In this document: piece after piece, positions 42,112-51,080 of the stretch
Numbering within the stretch: the first letter of the stretch is position 1
How the letters are laid out: each line of letters starts with the position of its first letter
NCBI GenBank assembly: GCA_965249225.1
Contig: CBDFLT010000009.1
Span: 853,651 to 917,650 of the forward strand
Direction of reading: 5' to 3'
Length of the DNA: 64,000 nucleotides
Source: CBDFLT01 sp965249225
GTDB lineage: Bacteria > Chloroflexota > Dehalococcoidia > Lucifugimonadales > G963668185
Made by a program: the position numbers and the translations under genes
Notes under the pieces: model-generated
Seen by the model: only the letters and a program-made list of their open reading frames with translations
Told to the model about the DNA's origin: nothing
Databases searched by the model: none

Positions 42112-43554
42112 CTAGGCCAACTGGAACTCTCTCATTGAGGCAATCAGGCCCAGTAGCTCTCCAACACGCTGTTCGCTTTTGTCTCCCCGCCGATGCCCTT
42201 GAAGAGACAGGTCGCCCTGTCTTGACGTATGCTCGACCAGCGTGACCCGGGTCTCGTCGGAGGCCTCGATAGCCCCCAGTATGTCGAGGCAGCTATCTAC
42301 CAGTTCCTCCGGCGAGAAGCGACCGCCATCGTAAGCGGCCAACCGCTCGACTATAGCTCTCACACCCGGCTTGTCAACGTCGGCAAGCTGCTTAGCGGCG
42401 AAGTTCACCCGTTCCATCAGCGCTCCGCTGTTGATCCACTCGGTACCCTCGTGCCAACCCTCCACCGACGGTGGGTCCATAAGGGCTTGGCCCATGTAGG
42501 ACGTAATGTCCGCAGTTTCGATCATATCCAGCGTCGGCCTGGTGACTCCTCCACTGAGCCGCAGAGTGCCCACCACCAACTCAGCAGGGCCCTTCACCCG
42601 CCCGAAACGTACCTCATCAGACTTGAAGAAGTCCGAGTTGAACAGCACCCGTAGCACCGAGCGTATGTCGTGGTCGCTCTCCATGTAGGCGGCCGCCAAG
42701 ACATCAATGGCTTTGGGGTCCCTGGGAGGAGTGTAGGGCCACTGGGGCACAGGAGCCTCGTCGGCCACGAAGAAGTCGTACAGGTGCCGGGCCACGAACC
42801 GGGCCGTGGCGGGCTGACGACATATGATGTCTACGATGTCCTCGCCGTTGAACCCGCCGGTCTCACCCAGGAACCTCTTCTCGCCGTCGTCGTGGTCTTC
42901 TTCCTTATATTCAAAGTGCCATGAGATGTATCCGTAGGGCCAGAACGAAGCTACTAGAACGCGCGCCCCCATATATTCGGCGTTGCCCAGTGTCCACCCG
43001 GTGAAAGCCCTAGCACACTCCTTGATGTCCTGCTCGGTGTAGTTGCCGATGCCCATCGAAAACAGCTCCAGCAACTCTCTCCCGTAGTTCTCGTTGATGG
43101 CATCGTCGTGGTTGGTGTTGTTGTCCAGAAAAATAAGCATGGCAGGGTCTTTCGATAGCTCTACCAGCAGGTCATCGAATCTCCCCAGACCGTGTCGTCT
43201 AAACATGTCGATCTGATTGAGGAGCGCCCCTGCATCGTCTGCCTTTAAGTAGCATGTCGCCAGCACGCCGTGCCAGAACAGGGCGATCTTCTCCTCTAGC
43301 GGACACTTGCTTGTGATCATGCGGTACAGCCAGTACGCGCCGTGAGTATTCAATTCGGCGTCATACGCAATGAAATTCTCGTGGTAACGAAACAGGATGT
43401 CATCGGGGATGTTGTGCGGGTCGCCCGGGTGCAGTAGCTCTTCGACCGTCGCCTCGTAACCCTTGGCCATGTACTGCTCAAGCTCGGTCCGCGTGGCCCC
43501 GAACCCCGCCCTACGCAGAAGGTGCGCCATCAGCGCTATGTCCGCATCAACCAT
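42112..43554 (-). CDS. DUF1800 protein, first copy
   Basis: About 480 residues. I chose ATG 43554 because it aligns with the start of the paralogue at 46278; a GTG 12 bp earlier is possible. Family features are ALMAHLLRRAGFGATRTELE, KIALFWHGVLATCYLKAD, MLIFLDNNTNHDDAINENYGRELLELFSMGIGNYTEQDIKECARAFTGW, ICRQPATARFVARHLYDFFVADE, and EGWHEGTEWINSGALMERVNFA. No signal peptide. DUF1800 genes usually sit beside DUF1501 genes; here the neighbour is an NHL protein and a second DUF1800 gene. Biochemical role unknown. Confidence 0.9.
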   Translation of the reverse strand: MVDADIALMAHLLRRAGFGATRTELEQYMAKGYEATVEELLHPGDPHNIPDDILFRYHENFIAYDAELNTHGAYWLYRMITSKCPLEEKIALFWHGVLATCYLKADDAGALLNQIDMFRRHGLGRFDDLLVELSKDPAMLIFLDNNTNHDDAINENYGRELLELFSMGIGNYTEQDIKECARAFTGWTLGNAEYMGARVLVASFWPYGYISWHFEYKEEDHDDGEKRFLGETGGFNGEDIVDIICRQPATARFVARHLYDFFVADEAPVPQWPYTPPRDPKAIDVLAAAYMESDHDIRSVLRVLFNSDFFKSDEVRFGRVKGPAELVVGTLRLSGGVTRPTLDMIETADITSYMGQALMDPPSVEGWHEGTEWINSGALMERVNFAAKQLADVDKPGVRAIVERLAAYDGGRFSPEELVDSCLDILGAIEASDETRVTLVEHTSRQGDLSLQGHRRGDKSEQRVGELLGLIASMREFQLA

Positions 43555-43691
43555 GCCAACCCTCACTCAAGAAATCGAGCCGGCCTAGAAGCTGTTAGGC
43601 CCCGTAAACTTCACGTGCTTTCGGGTAATCCACTGTTCCCGGAGCGCGTCCGAGTACACTTCACTATATCGGGGTATTTCTGAAGCCGCCT

Positions 43692-44714
43692 TTAGCCCCT
43701 TTGATAAATCTGCAGGCGGTGACGACCGGTATCAGCCACGTAGAGCCGCCCTTCCCTGTCCAGGTACACCGACCTCGGTTGAGTGAAATAGGGCTCGGTT
43801 TGCTGCGAGACCAGGTGAGGCTTAACACTAAGGTGAGGAGGTAACTCAGGGTACAGGTTAGCAACCCCTCGCGTCCGCTTCTCATCGGGGTTACTGTCTA
43901 TGAAATCCTGTGCCCACCTGGAAAGGGTGGCCTGACCCCTCAGTTTCAGGATGAAGCCGCCGTCCGGCCTCAGCACCTGCACGCGCTGGTTTCCCCAGTC
44001 GGCTACGTAGATATATCCATCTGTATCCACGGCCACGTTGGAAGGCCGGTGGAACTGGCCATAGCCATCTCCAGATTCGCCGAACTCGGCCAGGAACGTC
44101 CCCTCGGGGGTGAACTTCTGTATCCGGTCGTTGCGCCAGTCGGCCACGTATACGTGGCCGTGCGAGTCCAACGTGATGCCCCACGGCAGGTTGAACTGAC
44201 CTGCGCCTGCGCCGGACTCGCCCCACTGTAGAAGAAAGCTACCATCTGATGTGTATTTCTGGACTCGATTATTGTTCTGGTCTACGACGTACGCGTTGTC
44301 ATCCGCATCAAGGGCAAGGCCGCAGGGCGCATCGAACTGACCCTCGCCGACGCCGAACTTGCCCCACTTGCCTAGGTATTCGCCCGACGGTTTGAAAATG
44401 CTTACGCGATTATTGTGCTCATCGACAACATAGATGCGCTCACGGCTGTCCATCGCGATGGAGGACGGCTGCCTGAACTGCCCGTCTCCGTCACCGTGCG
44501 CTCCGAACTCATAGAGGTGCTCTTCGTCATAGGTGCACACACTGACGCGGGAGAAGCTGACCTCGCCTCGGTTCAGAACGAAGATATGCCCATCCTTGCC
44601 GACAACCAAGTCGGTGGGATTACCGTATCCCTTACCAACCGGTGCCATGTTCAGTAACCCGATGGTCTTGAGGTATTTCAGCTCGAATATCTTGGTGCCG
44701 GTCTGTGTACTCAA
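43692..44714 (-). CDS. NHL-repeat beta-propeller protein
   Basis: A 340-residue protein made of about six NHL repeats (pattern GxGxGQFxxPxxxAxDxxxxxYVxDxxNxRVxxFxxxGxxL), for example FRQPSSIAMDSRERIYVVDEHNNRVSIF and FNLPWGITLDSHGHVYVADWRNDRIQKF, forming a six-bladed propeller. No signal peptide; a TTG start without a clear ribosome site leaves the N-terminus uncertain. Such propellers bind proteins or act as lyases (peptidylglycine-type). It lies between the two DUF1800 genes on the same strand and may be co-transcribed. Confidence 0.85.
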   Translation of the reverse strand: MSTQTGTKIFELKYLKTIGLLNMAPVGKGYGNPTDLVVGKDGHIFVLNRGEVSFSRVSVCTYDEEHLYEFGAHGDGDGQFRQPSSIAMDSRERIYVVDEHNNRVSIFKPSGEYLGKWGKFGVGEGQFDAPCGLALDADDNAYVVDQNNNRVQKYTSDGSFLLQWGESGAGAGQFNLPWGITLDSHGHVYVADWRNDRIQKFTPEGTFLAEFGESGDGYGQFHRPSNVAVDTDGYIYVADWGNQRVQVLRPDGGFILKLRGQATLSRWAQDFIDSNPDEKRTRGVANLYPELPPHLSVKPHLVSQQTEPYFTQPRSVYLDREGRLYVADTGRHRLQIYQRG

Positions 44715-44835
44715 CCCTACACCTGCGTCAACTGGAGGCTCTCAAAAGCTGCTTCAGCATGGTTCTTCCCACCAAAACCTCCCGGATCATTCCTGAGTAG
44801 AACCTGTCCCACCGCAGTATATTCGGAAAGCGTAT

Positions 44836-46278
44836 CTACGCCAACTGGTACTCTCTGGTTGAGGCGATCAGGCTAAGCAACTCTCCAACGCGCCTCTCAC
44901 CCTCGTCACCTCGCTCATGCTCTTTCAGAGAGAGGTCTCCCTGCTTGGACACGTACCCTATCAGTGCGGCCCGAGTCTCCTGGGACACGGTAATCGGTCC
45001 CATCAGGTCCAGGCAGCTATCCACCAAATGCGCGGGCGAGAAGACACCGCCATCCCGGGATGCAAGTCTATCGACAATGGCCCTAACTCCGGGCAACTCG
45101 AGGTCGCTTAGCTGCTCCGCGGCGAAGTTCACCCTGTCCACCAGCGACCCGGTGTTGACCCACTCGGTACCCGTATGCCAGCCCTCCACCGACGGCGCGT
45201 ACATGAGCCTCTGACCCATGAAGCCGACGAGGTTCGCTATATTTAAGATATCAAGCCTGGGCTTTGTAATGGCCCCACAAAGGCGCATGGTCCCCGCCAC
45301 CATCTCAGCAGGACCCTTGACGTGTGTGAACCGCGCCTCATCCGATTTGAAGAAGTCGGAGTTGAACAGTACCCGCAGCATCGACCCGATCTCGTGACCC
45401 CCATCGAAATAGGCCTCGACCAGCGTCTCAATGGCCTCAGGGTCTTTGGGAGAAGTGTAGGGCCACTGGGGCACCGGAGCCTCGTCCGCCACGAAGAAGT
45501 CGTACAGGTGCCGGGCCACGAACCGGGCCGTGGCAGGCTGACGACATATGATGTCTACGATGTCCTCTCCGTTGAACCGGCCCGTCGCTCCCAGGAACGT
45601 CTTCTCGCCGCCGTCGTGGTCTTCTCCCTTATAAGCAAAGTGCCATGAGATGTACCCGTAGGGCCAAAAGGAGTTTTTCTGTGCGCGCATGGCCATGTAC
45701 TCTACATTGCCAAGAGTCCATCCGGTGAAAGCCCTGGCACACTCCTTGATGTCTTGCTCGGTGTAGTTGCCGATGCCCATCGAGAACAGCTCCAGCAGCT
45801 CCCTACCATAGTTCTCGTTGATGGCATCCCCGTGGTTGGTGTTGTTGTCCAGAAAGATGAGCATGGCCGGGTCTTTGGACAGCTCTAAGAGCAGGTCGTC
45901 AAACCTCCCAAGGCCGTGTCGTCGAAACATGTCGATTTGATTGAGGAGCGACGGTGCGTCGTTCGCCTTTGAGTAGCTTGTCGCCAGCACGCCATGCCAA
46001 AAGAGGGCGATCTTCTCCTCCAGCGGGCACTTGCTTGTGATCATTTGATACAGCCAGTACCCACCAATGCTGTCCTCTATAGCATCGTATGCGATGAAAT
46101 TCTCGTGATAGCGGTAAAGGATGTCGTCGGGGATTTTCCGGGGATCAGTCGGGTGCAGCAGGTCCTCCACCGTCCCCTCGTATCCCTTGGCCAAGTACCC
46201 CTCCAGCTCGTCCCGCGCTGCCCCAAACCCGGCCCGCCTCAGTAGATGCGCCATCAGAGCGATGTCTCTGTCACTCAT
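44836..46278 (-). CDS. DUF1800 protein, second copy
   Basis: A 480-residue paralogue of the first copy, matching along the whole length (ALMAHLLRRAGFGAARDELEGYLAKGYEG, FLDNNTNHGDAINENYGRELLELFSMGIGNYTEQDIKECARAFTGW, CRQPATARFVARHLYDFFVADEAPVPQWPYT). The most variable parts are the stretch after TLGN and the C-terminal third. A recent tandem duplication is likely. Role unknown. Confidence 0.9.
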   Translation of the reverse strand: MSDRDIALMAHLLRRAGFGAARDELEGYLAKGYEGTVEDLLHPTDPRKIPDDILYRYHENFIAYDAIEDSIGGYWLYQMITSKCPLEEKIALFWHGVLATSYSKANDAPSLLNQIDMFRRHGLGRFDDLLLELSKDPAMLIFLDNNTNHGDAINENYGRELLELFSMGIGNYTEQDIKECARAFTGWTLGNVEYMAMRAQKNSFWPYGYISWHFAYKGEDHDGGEKTFLGATGRFNGEDIVDIICRQPATARFVARHLYDFFVADEAPVPQWPYTSPKDPEAIETLVEAYFDGGHEIGSMLRVLFNSDFFKSDEARFTHVKGPAEMVAGTMRLCGAITKPRLDILNIANLVGFMGQRLMYAPSVEGWHTGTEWVNTGSLVDRVNFAAEQLSDLELPGVRAIVDRLASRDGGVFSPAHLVDSCLDLMGPITVSQETRAALIGYVSKQGDLSLKEHERGDEGERRVGELLSLIASTREYQLA

Positions 46279-46360
46279 GCTTGCGTTACCTTACCAAGCG
46301 AAATCGAACTGGCGCGAGTATACCAAACCGGACTTTGGATGTCCGCCTGACCTGCCCCCC

Positions 46361-46421
46361 GGAAACTGGTCTGGGTCTAAAGTTAGCATCTGGGCCAGAA
46401 GAGAGGGGGATTCATGGCGAC
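46361..46421. repeat. Dispersed intergenic repeat, copy 1
   Basis: About 60 bp resembling 48646-48706; both contain TCTAAAGT, ATCTGGGCCAGA and GGGGATTCATGGCGAC. Function unknown. Confidence 0.6.
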
Positions 46422-46570
46422 AACGAATTGCGCGCCCGAGCATATCAAAGACTAGTTACGGGAGGTGCAGGGGGCTCTACATCAATGGCGGACCGTCGCA
46501 GAGGCAGTGTAGCCCTGTGATATGATTCGGCCCCACAGATCGCTTAGACGAAAGGGCAATATCTCATCCA

Positions 46571-47434
46571 TTGCTCACCCAGAGCGTCTTATATGGACTG
46601 ATTGCCGCGGCAATCGTGGGAACATCGGTCTTCACCATGGCGCTCGCTACTCGAAGAGTGGGGCTACTCCAGGTCCTTTTCTGGGCGCAACTCGGGGCCG
46701 TTGGGGTGGCCACCCCCTACCTCGTGATAGGAAGCGATCTGAGCCTTCTTTCAATCGGCCAATGGGTCAAGCTGGTGATTATTGGCTCAGTAGGCCTAAG
46801 CGGGCACATTACGTACCTCAAGGCATTAAGGGCCGGACCGGTGGCAATTGTCGCCCCTATCGTGTCCGGTGAAGGCGCTGTTGTTATCCTGCTCGCCGTG
46901 TTATTGGCGGGAGAGCGCCTGACACTCGGGCAGTCGTTGGGCGCGTCGGCCGCCGTGGGAGGAGTGCTACTGGCCTCCATGGACCTAGGGAGGTTAAGTG
47001 GCGGTCAGCATCTCATCGGCAAGGGTGCCGCGTTCGCGACCGTCACCATGGTGATTTTTGGATTGGTGGTTTACGCGTTAGCCAGGATCTCCCAGGACGT
47101 CGGTTGGTTCCTACCGTTCTACACCTTCAACCTTGTCGGGTTGGGAATAATCGCGCCCGCTGTGGCCATTAGAAGGCAGGTTCCATGGAGGGGCCTCACC
47201 TTGGGACTTGTTTTATTGATGGGGATAACTGGGGCATTGGACGCCACTGGCTATTTCGTATTCTACCGTGGGACAGAAGTTGGAATCATTGCAATCGTCG
47301 CCGCCGCCACCACGGTGAATCCCCTGGTGCCCATTATGGGAGGTGTGCTGGTTTTCCGTGAGCGGTTGTCGCCAAACCAGACGATCGGAGTGATTACCGT
47401 GCTAGGAGGCCTATTGCTGCTGAGCCTGGGATAG
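46571..47434 (+). CDS. EamA/DMT-family transporter
   Basis: A 287-residue membrane protein with about ten hydrophobic spans in two homologous halves. The EamA repeat ends are visible (KALRAGPVAIVAPIVSGEGAVVILLAVLLAGERLTLGQSLGASAAVGGVLLAS; EVGIIAIVAAATTVNPLVPIMGGVLVFRERLSPNQTIGVITVLGGLLLLS). Start is a TTG with a weak site (AAGGGC 13 nt upstream). The family exports amino acids and other metabolites through the inner membrane. Substrate unknown. Confidence 0.87.
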   Translation: MLTQSVLYGLIAAAIVGTSVFTMALATRRVGLLQVLFWAQLGAVGVATPYLVIGSDLSLLSIGQWVKLVIIGSVGLSGHITYLKALRAGPVAIVAPIVSGEGAVVILLAVLLAGERLTLGQSLGASAAVGGVLLASMDLGRLSGGQHLIGKGAAFATVTMVIFGLVVYALARISQDVGWFLPFYTFNLVGLGIIAPAVAIRRQVPWRGLTLGLVLLMGITGALDATGYFVFYRGTEVGIIAIVAAATTVNPLVPIMGGVLVFRERLSPNQTIGVITVLGGLLLLSLG

Positions 47435-47591
47435 TGGTCGCCGTGTGGGTCCAATGGTGTGGCCTGAAGGCGAGCCGACTATAGATCAGCCTTCGGTCTG
47501 CTCGGCGAGCCGCTGCCGCCACTGGCAGGACTAACTTAAAGATTGGTACAAATACTGGGGCAGGTCATCGTCTGTACGTCAGTGTAGTGGG

Positions 47592-47609
47592 CTGTGACGA
47601 TGCTCACAG
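47592..47609. promoter_or_regulatory. CRP/FNR-like palindrome upstream of the cyclase gene
   Basis: CTGTGACGATGCTCACAG is a perfect palindrome of half-sites TGTGA-N6-TCACA, ending 12 bp before the ribosome site. That position suggests repression or a transcript hairpin. A second such site is at 57280-57297. Confidence 0.5.
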
Positions 47610-47630
47610 TCATAAATAAAGGAGGAGGCC

Positions 47631-48546
47631 ATGTCTAAGAAGGCTGTACCTACAAAAGAAGAAGTGCTGAAATACGCCGAGTCGCTGTCCAACTGGGGAC
47701 CGTTAACCTTATAACCGAGGAGAAGCGGAGACAGGCCGCGTCCTTGGTCAAGGAGGGCGTATCGGTGTCCTGCGCCTGGACGATCCACACAGGCCCGCCC
47801 AGAGATCCGGCGTCCAACGTTCTTCGGTACGCCACCCATTCGGGGGAAGGGTACGTCGCCGGGGAGGTGAGCGAGGGTCTGCAGATGTCGGGGGACTTCA
47901 TCGGCTTTCAGTATCACGACTTCAGCACCACTCACCTGGACTCCCTCTGCCACGTCTTCTGGAACGGCCAGATGTACAACGGGTTTCCGTCAAAGATGGT
48001 CAGCGCGGAGAAGGGGGCGAGGGCGGGGGCGATTGACCTGCTGTCCGAGGGTGTGGTGACCAGAGGCGTGCTGCTGGACATAGCCAGGCTCCGGGGTGTC
48101 CCGTGGCTGGAGCCTGGAGAGCCTATCTTCCCGGAGGAGTTTGAGGCGGCGGAGAAGGCCAGGGGGTGAGGGTGGAGTCGGGGGACGTCCTGTTCGTGCG
48201 TAATGGATATCTTGAGCGCTATCACCAGACGGGCCAGGTGGACCTGGAGGGGCCGACTGCGGGGACCCACGCCGCCTGCGTTCCCTGGTTCCGTGAGCGG
48301 GACATAGCCAGGCTTGGGTCCGACTCGCACAACGACGTGGTGCCCAGCGGCTACGATCATCCGGAGCTCCCGGTCCATCAGATCGGAATCCCGATCTTGG
48401 GGCTGTGGCTCATCGACAACGCCAACCTGGGTAAGCTGTCCAGGGCGTGCGCCGAGCGCAACCGCTGGGAGTTCTCGATGACCGTCGCTCCTCTGCCGGT
48501 CCAGTATGGCACCGGCTCGCCCGTCAACCCCATAGCCGTCTTCTGA
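47631..48546 (+). pseudogene. Cyclase-family (kynurenine formamidase-like) gene with two frame breaks
   Basis: The start is clear: ATG 47631 after GGAGGAGG, reading SKKAVPTKEEVLKYAESLSNWG, then stops. The family sequence resumes in another frame at TVNLITEEKRRQAASLVKEG and runs through FQYHDFSTTHLDSLCHVFWNG (metal-binding HxTHxDxxxH-type motif) to EAAEKARG. One base is missing near 48155-48165, after which VRVESGDVLFVRNGYLERY continues to the stop at 48546. The first break, near 47697, seems to have deleted about a dozen residues. The intact family hydrolyses cyclic or formyl amides. Probably inactive. Confidence 0.8.
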
Positions 48547-48645
48547 CTCCTGGGTGTCCGCGTGCCCGGTTTGGGGTTCCCGAGAAAGTCTGGACTCTGG
48601 TTTGAAAGTCGGTTCCGGGTTCGATGGCAGTGACTTGCTCCCCCG

Positions 48646-48706
48646 AAAATTGATCCAGCTCTAAAGTCAGAATCTGGGCCAGAGGACATGGGGATTCATG
48701 GCGACC
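48646..48706. repeat. Dispersed intergenic repeat, copy 2
   Basis: Similar to 46361-46421 with scattered mismatches. It lies between the cyclase pseudogene and the pntB remnant. Nothing else is recognised between 48547 and 48820. Confidence 0.6.
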
Positions 48707-48833
48707 TGCGCCCTCAGTCTGATATGGGAAATGTCGGTTAATGTTAATATGGAGAGACCGCAAATCAGTCCGTCCTAAAGCGGAGGGAACAAACCCGGCG
48801 CGGCCGTCGTCTGTAGATGTAAGGAGGCGGACA

Positions 48834-48845
48834 ATGAGCGTAACG
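48834..48845 (+). pseudogene. pntB: First four codons of a gene cut by IS copy C, probably pntB
   Basis: ATG AGC GTA ACG follows a strong AAGGAGG (48821-48827) and then meets the IS end. PntB proteins often begin with Met-Ser-x-Thr, and the PntB C-terminus resumes in the same direction right after the element. The link is an inference. Confidence 0.5.
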
Positions 48846-48913
48846 TGTACGTCGTCAAAACAAGTGGGACAAAAGGGGAGCCTTTAAAGCGTGCAACTTG
48901 GACGCTAACCGGC

Positions 48914-49906
48914 TCAGGCAGTTCTCAGATTTGCCAACCTCCGTTCGGCTAGACTCTTTTGCTTCACCTCCTGTCTCGTCGCCAGTATGGCGTCTTGGCG
49001 TCCGTGGTACATATCCGCCGGCGTGATGTTCCCCAAAGCCTCGTGATAGCGCTCGTAGTTGTAGTACCTTACGAAGCCCTCCATAGCCGCTACAAGCTCT
49101 TCCAGGCTGTGGTGGACAAAGACGTTGACCTTAGCCTTGGCTGTGCGATGGTACCGCTCCAACTTGCCGTTGGTCTGGGGATGGAAAGGTGAGGCGAAGA
49201 TGTGTTTCATGAACCTGGCCCTTAGGAACTCGTCCAACGCCCTAGACAGAAAGCCTGGACCGTTGTCGCTCAGAAGGGCTGGACCTGGCTCTACAGGCGC
49301 CGTCGGTTGACCGGTGAACTCCACCGCATCCTGGACCACGTCGATGATGTCGGCACTGCTCATGCTGGTCTGCACCCTCCAGCCCACGATCATCCTGGAA
49401 TAGTCATCCAGCACGCTGATCAGGTAGTAGTAGCCCCAACCCACCACGAAGAAGTAGCTGGCATCGGTCTGCCATAGCTCATTGGGCCTGGCAGTCTTGG
49501 TGTGAAACTCCTTTCCTGCTGGGAAGCCCTTGGTCTCGGGCGGCTTGATGAGCCCCGCTTCCTTCAGTATCCGGTATACGGTGGACTCGGAGACGTACAT
49601 GACCTGTTCGTCCACCAGGGTGGTCGCCACCTCTCTCGGGCTCAACGATGGGTGCTCCAACGCATACCTGACCACGTACCGTCTTTGCTTTGTAGCCAAC
49701 CGGTTCCACACTCGCCTGGGCTCTGGTGGCCGGTCTACCAGACCGTTAAACCCCTTGTCTCGATACCTGCTCTTCCAGCGGTAGTAGGTCGAGGGTGCTA
49801 TCTGCAACTCTTGGAGGGTCTGCCTGACCGGCAGAGGAGACCTCTCGACGATCTGAAGGACCTCCGCCTTGAGCTGGGCCTCCCTTCTCACATAGGGCTT
49901 GCCCAT
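48914..49906 (-). CDS. IS3-type transposase OrfB, copy C
   Basis: 330 residues, identical by eye to copies A and D, with the DDE core intact. The frame is open upstream through KKPRLEP, i.e. across the A7 run, as needed for an OrfAB fusion made by slippage. Confidence 0.92.
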   Translation of the reverse strand: MGKPYVRREAQLKAEVLQIVERSPLPVRQTLQELQIAPSTYYRWKSRYRDKGFNGLVDRPPEPRRVWNRLATKQRRYVVRYALEHPSLSPREVATTLVDEQVMYVSESTVYRILKEAGLIKPPETKGFPAGKEFHTKTARPNELWQTDASYFFVVGWGYYYLISVLDDYSRMIVGWRVQTSMSSADIIDVVQDAVEFTGQPTAPVEPGPALLSDNGPGFLSRALDEFLRARFMKHIFASPFHPQTNGKLERYHRTAKAKVNVFVHHSLEELVAAMEGFVRYYNYERYHEALGNITPADMYHGRQDAILATRQEVKQKSLAERRLANLRTA

Positions 49907-49911
49907 GGGCT

Positions 49912-50295
49912 CTAACCGAGGCTTTTTTTCAGGACCAGGTTCTCCACCGACAGCTGAGCAACAAGTTCCTCCGCCTGAGCAACAAGTTCCTTGAGCCACT
50001 CGTTCTCGCGCTTCAAGGCATCGACCTCCGCCTTGTTCGCCTCCCGTAGCGTGTCACCCTTCAGCCTCGACTTGCCCGCCTCCATGTAGTCCTTGAGCCA
50101 CTTGTAATAGACCCCGGGGTTGATTCCCTCTCGCCTGCACAAGGCGCTGACTGATATCTCCCCGCGGATCCCCTCTATGACGATCCGTACCTTCTCCTCA
50201 GGTGTGTACTTGCGACGTGTAACGTTTCTGGTCCGTCGGACCACCTGCCTCGCGTTCTCGTCGGCTTGATCGTAGCTTCGACTGACTTCCTGCAT
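49912..50295 (-). CDS. Transposase OrfA, copy C, with 7-residue duplication
   Basis: 127 residues from ATG 50295 (AAGGAG 5 nt upstream). N-terminal helix-turn-helix as in the other copies; the coiled-coil tail contains an extra LVAQAEE-like heptad and an Arg-to-Trp change (ENEWLKEL). It ends KKSLG at the A7 run. A seven-residue insertion keeps the coiled-coil register, so the protein may still dimerise. Confidence 0.9.
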   Translation of the reverse strand: MQEVSRSYDQADENARQVVRRTRNVTRRKYTPEEKVRIVIEGIRGEISVSALCRREGINPGVYYKWLKDYMEAGKSRLKGDTLREANKAEVDALKRENEWLKELVAQAEELVAQLSVENLVLKKSLG

Positions 50296-50407
50296 CCTGG
50301 CTCCTTTCACTTCCGTGAATCTACTCTCCTACCTGAGCCAGGACAATCGCCTTAATTGTCGCTTCTCAATTCCCCATCAGCTGTCCCAAATGTGCTGACG
50401 ATACACA

Positions 50408-50716
50408 GTGTCATATGACATGCTGTTCGATCTGGAGCATATCAACGACGAGTTCAACGGCACGGACGTGGCCGTGGTGGCCGGCGCCAACGACGTGGTG
50501 AACCCCGCCGCCAGGGACATGCCCAGTAGTCCCCTTTACGGGATGCCCATTCTGAACGTCGACTACGCCCACAACGTGCTCGTCCTCAAACGTAGCCTCA
50601 GCCCCGGCTTCGCGGGAATAGACAACGACTTGTTCTACAAAGCCAAGACTCTGATGCTGTTCGGCGACGCGCGGAGCTCCCTTACCAAGCTGGTTAGCGC
50701 AGTCAGGGAACTCTGA
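50408..50716 (+). pseudogene. pntB: C-terminal remnant of NAD(P) transhydrogenase beta subunit
   Basis: About 102 codons starting exactly at the IS border match the end of PntB: VAVVAGANDVVNPAA, MPILNVDYAHNVLVLKRSLSPGFAGIDNDLFY, TLMLFGDARSSLTKLV, which form the NADP(H)-binding domain. A full subunit is about 460 residues with membrane spans, so some three quarters is missing. The protein normally couples hydride transfer to proton movement with PntA. No promoter or ribosome site of its own; non-functional. Confidence 0.88.
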
Positions 50717-51080
50717 GCGCCGGGCCTATTCGGTCGCCATCAACGGGACTGAAAATAGGGCCGGCTTTTGCCCCCAACGGGTGTCGGACCACTAGAGCCC
50801 AGCTCCCGTCCCCATCGACCTCTTGTGGTGCAGACCGGACTGTAATACCGCCCTCTCGGCCCCAACATCGTGGCTTACGTGGCAGGTGTCAAACAAGGCA
50901 CAGCGTATTCGACCATTTGTGAGTTGAAACAAGGGTTATGGGCTGATATGCTGTCAATCCCGAAAACCGGTATCAGAGGCGGATGTATCGCCCTGGCGTA
51001 GAACGTCCCTGTATGTCGAGGCCCCGGGTTTTCGGCGTGAGTCTCTATCTTCACCCAACCACAGAGGGAGGGAATGAGGC
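50717..51080. other. Intergenic region upstream of acetyl-CoA synthetase
   Basis: About 360 bp without a gene. Holds the promoter at 50924-50952; otherwise nothing recognised. Confidence 0.5.
50924..50952 (+). promoter_or_regulatory. Candidate promoter of the acetyl-CoA synthetase operon
   Basis: TTGAAA (50924-50929), 17-bp spacer, TATGCT (50947-50952), predicting a leader of about 120 nt. Confidence 0.55.

Larger units (their letters stand above)
48846..50407 (-). mobile_element. IS3-type insertion sequence, copy C (1562 bp)
   Basis: Same ends as the other copies (TGTACGTCG at 48846, CGATACACA at 50407). It is 21 bp longer than copy D because of an in-frame 21-bp duplication inside orfA. 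Flanks AACG and GTGT are not a target duplication; most of the target gene between the flanks appears deleted. Confidence 0.93.

Noticed and set aside
50408..50716. Independent 102-residue protein
   Set aside because: It begins exactly at the IS border and matches the PntB C-terminus, so it is a gene remnant.
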